Both the position numbers and the translations under genes were made by a program. A stretch of 64,000 nt of DNA, taken from positions 1-64,000 of IMG/VR virus record IMGVR_UViG_3300032360_001735; one strand, 5' to 3'. Origin of the DNA: a virus. This document shows positions 31,301-37,379 of this stretch, in pieces. The notes under the pieces are model-generated. The model saw only the letters and a program-made list of their open reading frames with translations. It had not been told where the DNA came from and made no database searches. Positions within the stretch are counted from its first letter, which is position 1; every line of letters starts with the position of its first letter.

Positions 31301-31544
31301 TCTTCTTCTCTATTAGGGTTAGATTCAATTTGGAGCACATAATTTTATACTGTTCTATATGTTCGGGTTTAACCTGATTTGCTGCGCATGTCAATTTATG
31401 ATGTAATGCGGGTAGTTTTGTTGCGGCTATGGTATCCATGTCTATGTCTTTCATGCCTCCAAACGGAAACAAATTATTAACTACATACAAAACAATCCCT
31501 TTCTCTTCGTCTGTTAAAGTGTTTAGGACATGCCTATAAATCAT
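31263..31544 (-). CDS. hypothetical protein in ACP/AcpS operon, 93 aa
   Basis: Helical protein (LTDEEKGIVLYVVNNLFP, TKLPALHHKLTCAANQV) ending in a charged tail. It overlaps both acpS (4 nt) and the ACP gene (38 nt), so it may act with them. No family recognised. Confidence 0.6.
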   Translation of the reverse strand: MIYRHVLNTLTDEEKGIVLYVVNNLFPFGGMKDIDMDTIAATKLPALHHKLTCAANQVKPEHIEQYKIMCSKLNLTLIEKKNETEKEQQEKTS

Positions 31545-31921
31545 TCCCAGCTTTCCACGATTGTCGTCGCTGTTGCATACTCTCTAGTGTGACTCACGCT
31601 CACGTGAACGTCGCACTCTAGGTTGCAAAACGTTTCTAGTGCGTACTTGCTGAACTGAATGTAAGGCTGACCCGACTCCCTTCTCCTAAGCTCTATGTGC
31701 TTCCACTCCATCTTGGCTCCTATTCCGTGCCCAAAGCACTTAGCTGTGGCTTCCTTCGCCGCAAACCTAGCAGCAATATACTGCGCTGGGTTTTCATGAG
31801 ACAAACAGTATTCTTTTTCGTCTGCCGTCAGGATTTTATTTAAAAATCTTTCGCCCCATCTGTCAAAGAGTCGCTGAACCCTAACCACGTCAACTATATC
31901 TGTTCCTATCCCTAATATCAT
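31541..31921 (-). CDS. acpS: holo-[acyl-carrier-protein] synthase, 126 aa
   Basis: Transfers 4'-phosphopantetheine from CoA to the ACP serine. The N-terminal GIGTDIVDVVRVQRL carries the first metal-binding Asp, and the AARFAAKEATAKCFG motif carries the Glu and Lys of the active site. VSVSHTREYA near the C-terminus also fits. The length is typical. A phage acpS next to an ACP gene means the virus can activate its own carrier protein. Confidence 0.93.
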   Translation of the reverse strand: MILGIGTDIVDVVRVQRLFDRWGERFLNKILTADEKEYCLSHENPAQYIAARFAAKEATAKCFGHGIGAKMEWKHIELRRRESGQPYIQFSKYALETFCNLECDVHVSVSHTREYATATTIVESWE

Positions 31922-32196
31922 AATATTTCCACTATTAATTGACCACCCATTGTCACTTGGACGCTCTGATTATCATTTAGCTCTTTGATTAGACGCCTGT
32001 CGTCCTCATTTATTTTATGAGCTAGCGAGCCAAAATAGTCCACTAAGATTTGTGTCTTTTGTGTTCTCTCGCATTTACAGCAGTTTCTTGAGATGTCTCT
32101 AAGGCTCATGAGGGTATTAATAGCGTCGCTATCAGCAAACTTTTCCCTGTGTTGCTGAATAAAGTTAAAAAATTTTGATCCATCGATGACTACCAT
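31918..32196 (-). CDS. hypothetical protein, 92 aa
   Basis: Contains CCKCERTQK near residue 40 and looks helical before a short beta C-terminus. Overlaps acpS by 4 nt. Function unknown. Confidence 0.6.
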   Translation of the reverse strand: MVVIDGSKFFNFIQQHREKFADSDAINTLMSLRDISRNCCKCERTQKTQILVDYFGSLAHKINEDDRRLIKELNDNQSVQVTMGGQLIVEIL

Positions 32197-32197
32197 T

Positions 32198-32542
32198 CTA
32201 ATAGAGTTTTTTTATTATAAAAAATAAAGACAAACTAATCAAATTAATTACCGGAAAATACAAAAAGGAAAAATCGCCGCTTAGGGTGGCTACTGCGGAC
32301 AGCCAGACGGAAAGGCAAAGGGGGCAAGTGATAAGGCTTATCCAGAAGGAGTCACAGTATTTAACCCTCAAAAAATCCAAATAATCCACCTCGGAGCATA
32401 GAGCGTCATTCTCGTAGGCTGTAATATGAAAATGGAGAGAGAAGCCGAAGGCCTTGGCGTAATGCACAAACGCGTCAGTTTCAAACCATATTATTAGAGC
32501 TAACGCAACCCAACAAGATAAGACAATGAGCTCTACCGCCAT
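32198..32542 (-). CDS. membrane protein, 114 aa
   Basis: Hydrophobic segments near the N-terminus (IVLSCWVALALIIW), around residue 70 (DSFWISLITCPLCLSVWLSA) and at the C-terminus. The CPLCLSVW motif is common in small phage membrane proteins of unknown role. Overlaps nothing but is closely packed. Confidence 0.6.
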   Translation of the reverse strand: MAVELIVLSCWVALALIIWFETDAFVHYAKAFGFSLHFHITAYENDALCSEVDYLDFLRVKYCDSFWISLITCPLCLSVWLSAVATLSGDFSFLYFPVINLISLSLFFIIKKLY

Positions 32543-32543
32543 A

Positions 32544-32975
32544 CTATATTATTTCCCTGAGGCTCAGGTTGTCTAAAGATTTCTCTACCGTGATGGTCGC
32601 CATCTCGTCGCCCCTATCAATGCGGAAAGAATTATGCGACCCGAACAGGGCTGAGTGAGCCTTCATCGACTCGTTTTTCAAATACAAAAAGTCCGGAATC
32701 GCTAGATTGGCAAGGGTAAGTTTGACTTCTCCCCCCGAGCTCATGAGTTTAGGTAGGCAAACCACCCCACACTCTAAGAGTAAGTGCTCCGACGGATAGA
32801 CCTTGACGGTCAACCCCGGCGAAGGGAACAACATTATGCCTGTGCTCACTTCCGCTCTCTCAAGCGGCTGAATGCTCTTACCCTCATTAGCGAAGAGCTT
32901 AAACACCGGCTTGCCTGCTTCAACCTGCTCGGGGTCTTTGGTGTGAGGGTCTAGTCTGGTAAAGTTTAAAACCAT
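32544..32975 (-). CDS. dUTPase-like fold protein, probably degenerate, 143 aa
   Basis: The order KPVFKLFANEGKSIQP, then EVSTGIMLFPSPGLTVKVYPS, GEVKLTLANLA, and FRIDRGDEMATITVEK follows the dUTPase/dCTP deaminase beta barrel. The motif normally holding the catalytic Asp (GVID.DYRG) is replaced by a CLPKLMSSGGEV-type stretch, so catalysis is doubtful. It starts 5 nt after the end of tRNA-Asp. Confidence 0.5.
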   Translation of the reverse strand: MVLNFTRLDPHTKDPEQVEAGKPVFKLFANEGKSIQPLERAEVSTGIMLFPSPGLTVKVYPSEHLLLECGVVCLPKLMSSGGEVKLTLANLAIPDFLYLKNESMKAHSALFGSHNSFRIDRGDEMATITVEKSLDNLSLREII

Positions 32976-32980
32976 AAAGC

Positions 32981-33057
32981 TGGCGGGAGCGACGGGACTC
33001 GAACCCGCGACCTCTGGCGTGACAGGCCAGCGCTCTGGCCGATTGAGCTACGCCCCC
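32981..33057 (-). tRNA. tRNA-Asp (GUC)
   Basis: 77-nt cloverleaf with anticodon loop CTGTCAC, a strong anticodon stem (CTGGC/GCCAG), T arm GGGTTCGAGTCCC and encoded CCA. Only 5 nt lie between its CCA and the next gene's ATG, so 3' trimming would create a nearly leaderless mRNA. Confidence 0.95.
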
Positions 33058-33070
33058 ACCCACCTTTCTC

Positions 33071-33331
33071 TTAGCTGTTTGTCTCCTCCATATCACTGGC
33101 GGTTACCTTGTAGGTTCTCCTAGGTCTTCCAACTCCATAGGTCGATTTACCAACCTCGGTAAGCTCGCCACGATTAACGGCGGAACGCACCTTCATTCGG
33201 ATGGAGGCGTCTGTCAGGTTCTTTCCAGACGCTTCTGAAACGTCCTTAACTGTGAACACGGTAGCGTTTGTTGGCCACGTGACACGAACAGAGGGTCTTC
33301 CTCTCTTCGGTTTTTGTGTATTTTCATTCAT
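33071..33331 (-). CDS. AT-hook winged-helix-like DNA-binding protein, 86 aa
   Basis: Begins with an AT-hook-like KPKRGRPSVRV and later has GVGRPRRTYKV. Between them, TVKDVSEASGKNLTDASIRM suggests a small helix-turn-helix. It faces the start of the plus-strand arm across overlapping divergent promoters, so it may regulate the switch. Inference from motif and position only. Confidence 0.6.
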   Translation of the reverse strand: MNENTQKPKRGRPSVRVTWPTNATVFTVKDVSEASGKNLTDASIRMKVRSAVNRGELTEVGKSTYGVGRPRRTYKVTASDMEETNS

Positions 33332-33339
33332 ATCTCGTC

Positions 33340-33368
33340 AAGATAGACCAGCTACCCGACCTTTGCAA
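33340..33368 (-). promoter_or_regulatory. promoter for the AT-hook gene (leftward)
   Basis: Minus strand: TTGCAA (33363-33368), 17 nt, TATCTT (33340-33345), 8 nt before the ATG. No AGAA element. Confidence 0.55.
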
Positions 33369-33375
33369 GTTTTAT

Positions 33376-33404
33376 TTGAGAAAAAAATAAAAGGAGGGTA
33401 TGAT
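33376..33404 (+). promoter_or_regulatory. promoter for the rightward arm
   Basis: TTGAGA (33376-33381), 17 nt, TATGAT (33399-33404), 9 nt before the ATG at 33414, so the leader would be about 2 nt. It lies 8 bp from the leftward -35 box and forms a divergent promoter pair. Confidence 0.6.
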
Positions 33405-33413
33405 AGGGTAAAG

Positions 33414-33848
33414 ATGACTGTCTTAGACGCCACCTCTCATTTATTCGAATGGTTCAAAACTCATGATTCCTTCGAGGAAAAAAACGTGAAGGATGTTATT
33501 CTTATATCTGACACTCCAGAAAGAGACAAAGCAGCCTTTTTGTGTTGTTTGGACGAGCTCGTGACAAATGAGATTCTTGGAGTAACAGAAATAAAAGAAA
33601 GAAAAATTTGGGTACTCAAAAAAAGTCTAGAATCCTACGATCAAGGCGTTGATATCCCTTATCCTTTAGCTCTAGAAATAGCAAGCTGCATTGGTAGAAT
33701 GTGTACGGTTCTGGGTGACCGCTCCGATGAGGCTGACCCCAAGTCTCTTACTACTAAAGACATAATGAACCTAACATTCATATGCAAAACCCTACAAGGA
33801 CCGCCTGATAGTACGACAGATGCGCCACCCCCAGAAATTTCTCTTTGA
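33414..33848 (+). CDS. hypothetical protein, 144 aa
   Basis: Starts MTVLDATSHLFEWFK. The ATG at 33414 directly follows a -10 box and is preferred over a longer frame from 33201, which would run across the AT-hook gene. Charged alpha-helical protein with possible winged-helix features (DELVTNEILGVTEIKER). The C-terminal end is Pro-rich. Function unknown. Confidence 0.6.
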   Translation: MTVLDATSHLFEWFKTHDSFEEKNVKDVILISDTPERDKAAFLCCLDELVTNEILGVTEIKERKIWVLKKSLESYDQGVDIPYPLALEIASCIGRMCTVLGDRSDEADPKSLTTKDIMNLTFICKTLQGPPDSTTDAPPPEISL

Positions 33849-33849
33849 C

Positions 33850-34285
33850 TTTCTGATAGAAGGGCTTTACTATCTGTCAAAAGGTGCGAATCCTTTTCAG
33901 CCCGCCGAGAGCAAACGGTAGGGTTTCCCAAGGATGACCATAGCGGCACGCTGAGCCATCAGCTGATTCCAAAGGGCTGGCTCCTCTAAGCACAGAGGAT
34001 AAAGGACGGGTGGGTAATTCCCACCGCAGTAACCCGGCGTGAGCGGTTGACCACTGTAATGAGTTTTTAAGCATAGTCCCTCAACCTTTTTATAAAGGTA
34101 AGTGGTTCCAGTTTTATTACTGGTTGTGTACTGTCTTCTGAATGTCCCATCAGAGTTTTAAAACACTGGGTCCAGAGAAAGAAGAAGCATGCTACATGGA
34201 ATCCCCTACACAGGGGGTTTCATGTCTCATCCGAAAAAGAAGCAATCATGCTTTGGGTTACTAAAAGATTTGACAGGAGCGACAT
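33850..34285 (+). ncRNA. large structured RNA candidate, about 430 nt
   Basis: No gene fits this 470-nt gap. It contains nested helices: CTGTCAAA (33874-33881) can pair with TTTGACAG (34269-34276) and close almost the whole region. Inside are a hairpin with TGCGAAT loop (33879-33897), CAGCCC/GGGCTG (33898-33903 with 33974-33979), CCTCT/AGAGG, GGTGGG/CCCACC with loop TAATT (34009-34025), CCTTT/AAAGG, CCAGT/ACTGG (34108-34123), a 12-bp hairpin (34195-34224) with two G-U pairs that form only on the plus strand, and AAGCATG/CATGCTT (34185-34191 with 34247-34253). Family not identified. Confidence 0.65.
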
Positions 34286-34320
34286 AAGGTTGTAATTTTT
34301 ATTAATATATATAAGCCAAA

Positions 34321-34926
34321 ATGAAAACATTGTTTATTGGAATAAGTGGCGTGGCCGCATCAGGTAAGGATTTATTTTTCAACCTGCTGAAGAACGAGTT
34401 GGACAAAAGAGGAATCGCTGCTCATAAATATTCACTAGCGGACTCCCTCAAGGGGGAGGTTAATGAATACCTCAAGGAGCACCATCGAGTAGATATATTT
34501 AACTGCACCAGAAGAGAGAAGGATTCTGTCAGGCCGTTTTTAGTATTCCACGGAAGCATGAAGAGGGCTGCGTCTGAAGGTAGACACTGGATAGAAATTT
34601 TAGACAAAAAAATAACAAAAGAAAAATTAACAGGAGTTGTTTGTGTTACTGATATAAGGTACGATGAATTTGAAGGGGACGAAGTAGACTGGATAAAGGA
34701 AGAACTTGGAGGGGTACTTGTCCACATAAAGAGAGAAGCAGTAGAGCCAGCTAACGAGGAGGAAGAGAGACAAGACCCGTCTTTAATAAATAAAAGCAAT
34801 TATAAAATCGAATGGCCCACGTTACAAGGGTGTCAAAAGGACATAGAAAGCCAGCTAACAAAAGAATATATAATAAAATTCTCTGATTGGCTTTTAAATG
34901 AAAACACCAGACGACTTCCTAGCTAA
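34321..34926 (+). CDS. deoxynucleoside monophosphate kinase-like protein, 201 aa
   Basis: Starts with a P-loop (ISGVAASGKDLFFNLL) as in T4 gp1-like dNMP kinases, which prime dNMPs with ATP. Internal CTRREKDSVRPFLVFHG and VVCVTDIRYDEFEGD resemble the NMP-binding and LID regions. The C-terminus is helical. Works with RNR and dCMP deaminase. Follows the structured RNA by 35 nt. Confidence 0.75.
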   Translation: MKTLFIGISGVAASGKDLFFNLLKNELDKRGIAAHKYSLADSLKGEVNEYLKEHHRVDIFNCTRREKDSVRPFLVFHGSMKRAASEGRHWIEILDKKITKEKLTGVVCVTDIRYDEFEGDEVDWIKEELGGVLVHIKREAVEPANEEEERQDPSLINKSNYKIEWPTLQGCQKDIESQLTKEYIIKFSDWLLNENTRRLPS

Positions 34927-35473
34927 TGAAGTAAAAGAAAAAGACTGCGAAAATAGCTTGGTCGAACTCATAGGTAGACACTCCAATCTATGTTACAATA
35001 TATGTCAAAAATATATGCCCGTGATGCATGCATCTGGAATTTTTGTAGACGACGTGCTTGGTGATAAAGATTACATAATTTACCATTCAGCTAAAACTTT
35101 CGACCCCACTCGCAAAACTAAATTTTCAACTTGGCTAGGCAATCAGGTTAGGTATCATTGCCTTAATAAAATTAATAAAAATAAAAAATACGTAACAACA
35201 GAAGACCAAGAACTGAGCTTCCTTATAGATAAAGACGGAGAAATAGAGGACACAGCTGAACTCAGAGACTACATCTCAGATTTGCTAAGCAAAATAAAAG
35301 ACAAGCGCATTAAACAAATTTTTGAATTCAGATACTTCAGTAACGAGGAAAAAATGACTTGGACCGCCGTGGCGAAAAAAATCAACGTGAGCTCACAAAC
35401 AGCAATAAATTTGCACAACAGAGGATTATCCATCTTAAAGAAGAGGATGAAGAAGGACGCAGCTGTTTATTAA
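34898..35473 (+). CDS. sigma-like transcription factor, 191 aa
   Basis: The middle (YHSAKTFDPTRKTKFSTWLG, NQVRYHCLNKINKNKKY) is a region 2-like DNA-melting segment, and the C-terminal part (MTWTAVAKKINVSSQTAINL) is a helix-turn-helix region 4. The overall layout is that of small sigma factors such as T4 gp55, which drive late genes, though sequence identity is unknown. Overlaps the dNMP kinase gene by 29 nt. The third sigma factor in the window. Confidence 0.75.
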   Translation: MKTPDDFLANEVKEKDCENSLVELIGRHSNLCYNICQKYMPVMHASGIFVDDVLGDKDYIIYHSAKTFDPTRKTKFSTWLGNQVRYHCLNKINKNKKYVTTEDQELSFLIDKDGEIEDTAELRDYISDLLSKIKDKRIKQIFEFRYFSNEEKMTWTAVAKKINVSSQTAINLHNRGLSILKKRMKKDAAVY

Positions 35474-35474
35474 T

Positions 35475-35488
35475 GTATATCGTCCACC
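35475..35488 (+). repeat. 14-bp repeat GTATATCGTCCACC, copy 3
   Basis: Perfect copy directly after the sigma-like gene stop, followed by AATTACTTTTTTTG. A promoter begins 24 nt downstream. Confidence 0.8.
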
Positions 35489-35511
35489 AATTACTTTTTT
35501 TGAAAAATAAT

Positions 35512-35540
35512 TTGACAAGGATAAACAATAGGGCTACTAT
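35512..35540 (+). promoter_or_regulatory. sigma-70-type promoter
   Basis: TTGACA (35512-35517), 17 nt, TACTAT (35535-35540), 8 nt before the ATG at 35549. No AGAA element. Confidence 0.8.
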
Positions 35541-35548
35541 AGAAAAGT

Positions 35549-35845
35549 ATGAGTACTGAAAATAATAACCAAACCAACGACAGTGAATGGAGACAGCGCG
35601 AAATGGGCGCTCTCTGGAAGAAGACTGGCAGAAACCAGACCTTCCTTTCCGGCCAGATTAAGCTCAAGACCAGTGATGGTGCTGAGGAATTAGTTCGGAT
35701 CATTGTTTTTAATAACAAAAATAAGAAGTCCGATAACGCCCCAGACTTTGTGATCTACAAGTCTGAGGACAGGCGAGAACAGTCCTCCGAGCAGTCTGCT
35801 GCCTCGGAGACGAGTACAGTAGAGGCTGACGGAAATCTCCTGTAA
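35549..35845 (+). CDS. DUF736-like protein, 98 aa
   Basis: Pattern GALWKKTGRNQTFLSGQIKL followed by EELVRIIVFNNKNK and APDFVIYKSED. This matches short single-domain proteins (DUF736-like) found in many phages and plasmids. C-terminal Ser/Thr/Glu-rich tail. Function unknown; possibly a nucleic-acid-associated protein. Confidence 0.65.
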   Translation: MSTENNNQTNDSEWRQREMGALWKKTGRNQTFLSGQIKLKTSDGAEELVRIIVFNNKNKKSDNAPDFVIYKSEDRREQSSEQSAASETSTVEADGNLL

Positions 35846-36922
35846 ATGAGTTTTGCCGTAAACGTACCTATTAACTCCGTTTCTTTCGGGCAAACGTCAA
35901 CGGCGTTACTGAGAGAAATGAAAGAGAGGTCACTTGACCCTTCGATATTTCCTATCGGGGGGCAAGTGGATCTTTCCACCCAAGAACCTAATCAAGAATT
36001 CGACCAGTGGGTGCAAAAAAACTGTCAGAAAGCTCCTGCTTCTCACAATAGGAACGTCCCTGTATTTAAACTGTGGCACCTTAACGGCTCACTTGAGTCA
36101 TTTAGCGACAAACAAACTCTTCTTTCTTTTTACGAACTAGACGAACCTACTGCTGCCGAAACGAACATAGCAAGAAATCACACTGTTCTATTCTCTTCCG
36201 AATACACCTGCGAAGTCTTCAGAAACAGGGGCGCAGAAACTCATTACGTTCCCATGTTCTTTGACAAAAATAATTTTAAAAATACTAATAAAAAATACTT
36301 CGATGATGAAAGGGTAACCTTTAATATAGTAGGGAAAGTAGAGAAGAGGAAGCGTCACGAAAAAACAATCCGCGCATGGATTAAAAGATTCGGAAACGAC
36401 AAGAAGTATTTCCTTCAATGCGCTGTCTACAACCCGTTCTTTAAGGACGAAGACAACAACGCGATCATCAGTAACATATGTGAAGGCCAAAAGTATTTTA
36501 ACGTGAGCTTTCTTGGCTTCATGGGCAAAAATGCTATTTACAATGACTTTTTAAACTCTGCAGACATCGTTCTCGGCATGTCAGGCGGAGAAGGGTGGGG
36601 CCTTCCGGAGTTTCATTCGGTAGGGCTCGGAAAACACGCTGTAATCATGAACGCTCACTCCTACAAAGGGTGGGCTAATGAAAACAACAGCACCCTAGTC
36701 AATCCCGGCCCTAAAATGGAAGCATACGACGGAGTGTTCTTCCACAAGGGCCAAGCATTTAACCAAGGAAACATCTTTGATTACGACGAAGACGAGTTCA
36801 TCGCTGCATGTGAAGAGGCGGTTAAAAAAGTTGAAAACAATAGAGTCAACGAAGAGGGACTCAAGATACAAGAAGAGTTTACTGTTGCTAAGACCCTAGA
36901 TAGAATACTGGAGTTTGTCTAA
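35846..36922 (+). CDS. GT4-like glycosyltransferase, 358 aa
   Basis: Two Rossmann-like halves: an N-terminal acceptor domain and a C-terminal donor domain with FNIVGKVEKRKRHEKTI, then a LGMSGGEGWGLPEFHSVGLG glycine/Glu motif (EX7E-type). Retaining glycosyltransferase family 4-like. Donor and acceptor unknown. It starts immediately after the stop of the DUF736-like gene. Confidence 0.8.
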   Translation: MSFAVNVPINSVSFGQTSTALLREMKERSLDPSIFPIGGQVDLSTQEPNQEFDQWVQKNCQKAPASHNRNVPVFKLWHLNGSLESFSDKQTLLSFYELDEPTAAETNIARNHTVLFSSEYTCEVFRNRGAETHYVPMFFDKNNFKNTNKKYFDDERVTFNIVGKVEKRKRHEKTIRAWIKRFGNDKKYFLQCAVYNPFFKDEDNNAIISNICEGQKYFNVSFLGFMGKNAIYNDFLNSADIVLGMSGGEGWGLPEFHSVGLGKHAVIMNAHSYKGWANENNSTLVNPGPKMEAYDGVFFHKGQAFNQGNIFDYDEDEFIAACEEAVKKVENNRVNEEGLKIQEEFTVAKTLDRILEFV

Positions 36923-37276
36923 ATGCCTATTTACGTGTTTCAGCACCCCGAAACCAAAGAGGTTACCGAGGAGGTTCAAAGAATGAAAGACCCCCACGTC
37001 TACATAGACGAGGAAGGGGTAAAGTGGCAAAGAATATGGGCCATACCCAACGCCTCCGCAGACGTGAACATAGATGCCTTCGATCCGAATGTTTTCAATG
37101 ATAAACATAGACACAACGACAAGGCGTCTTACGGAGACATACAGGATCACGCCAAAGAATTAAGCCAAATAAGGAAAGAGAAATCAGGACTCGGGCACGA
37201 TCCAGTACAAAGAAAGTACTTCGACGACTGGAGCAAGGAGAGAAAAGGGAAGAGGCACCCCGCGGACAAGGGTTAG
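36923..37276 (+). CDS. FmdB-like small protein lacking its zinc cysteines, 117 aa
   Basis: The start MPIYVFQHPETKEVTEEV is reminiscent of the FmdB/zinc-ribbon regulatory protein start (MPIYEY...), but the Cys pairs are absent. The rest is charged and His-rich, with no other motif. In related phages such proteins are linked to structural or biosynthetic genes. Function unknown. Confidence 0.5.
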   Translation: MPIYVFQHPETKEVTEEVQRMKDPHVYIDEEGVKWQRIWAIPNASADVNIDAFDPNVFNDKHRHNDKASYGDIQDHAKELSQIRKEKSGLGHDPVQRKYFDDWSKERKGKRHPADKG

Positions 37277-37329
37277 CCTATACACTTTCTATTTTTCTTT
37301 CCCTCCTAATATCTTTCTTCACTTTAGCC

Positions 37330-37358
37330 TTTCATTTTTGTTAGAACAGATGTAATAT
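37330..37358 (+). promoter_or_regulatory. promoter for nrdA, AGAA class
   Basis: TAATAT at 37353-37358 with AGAA at 37343-37346, exactly 6 nt upstream. The -35 (TTTCAT, 37330-37335) is poor. The leader is about 15 nt and includes AAGG. Confidence 0.65.
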
Positions 37359-37379
37359 CTTACTGTCAGCAAGGCAAGA

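Noticed and set aside
33201-33413. N-terminal extension of the 144-aa protein
   Set aside because: It would run through the AT-hook gene on the other strand and the divergent promoters. The ATG at 33414 next to a -10 box is better.
33850-34285. RNase P RNA
   Set aside because: A closing helix and a loose GAGGA...GGACGGG stretch recall RNase P RNA, but the conserved CR-I (GAGGAAAGTCC), CR-IV and CR-V sequences are not present.
33850-34285. Cobalamin riboswitch
   Set aside because: GGTGCGAATCC followed by CAGCCCGC resembles the riboswitch core, but the B12 box is not convincing, the element is far too long, and the next gene is a dNMP kinase.
33850-34285. Group I intron or tmRNA
   Set aside because: GCATAGTCC and CTGAGCC recall intron core elements, but no GACTA partner is found and the flanking sequence is not a split gene. 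No tag reading frame or tRNA-like ends for tmRNA.
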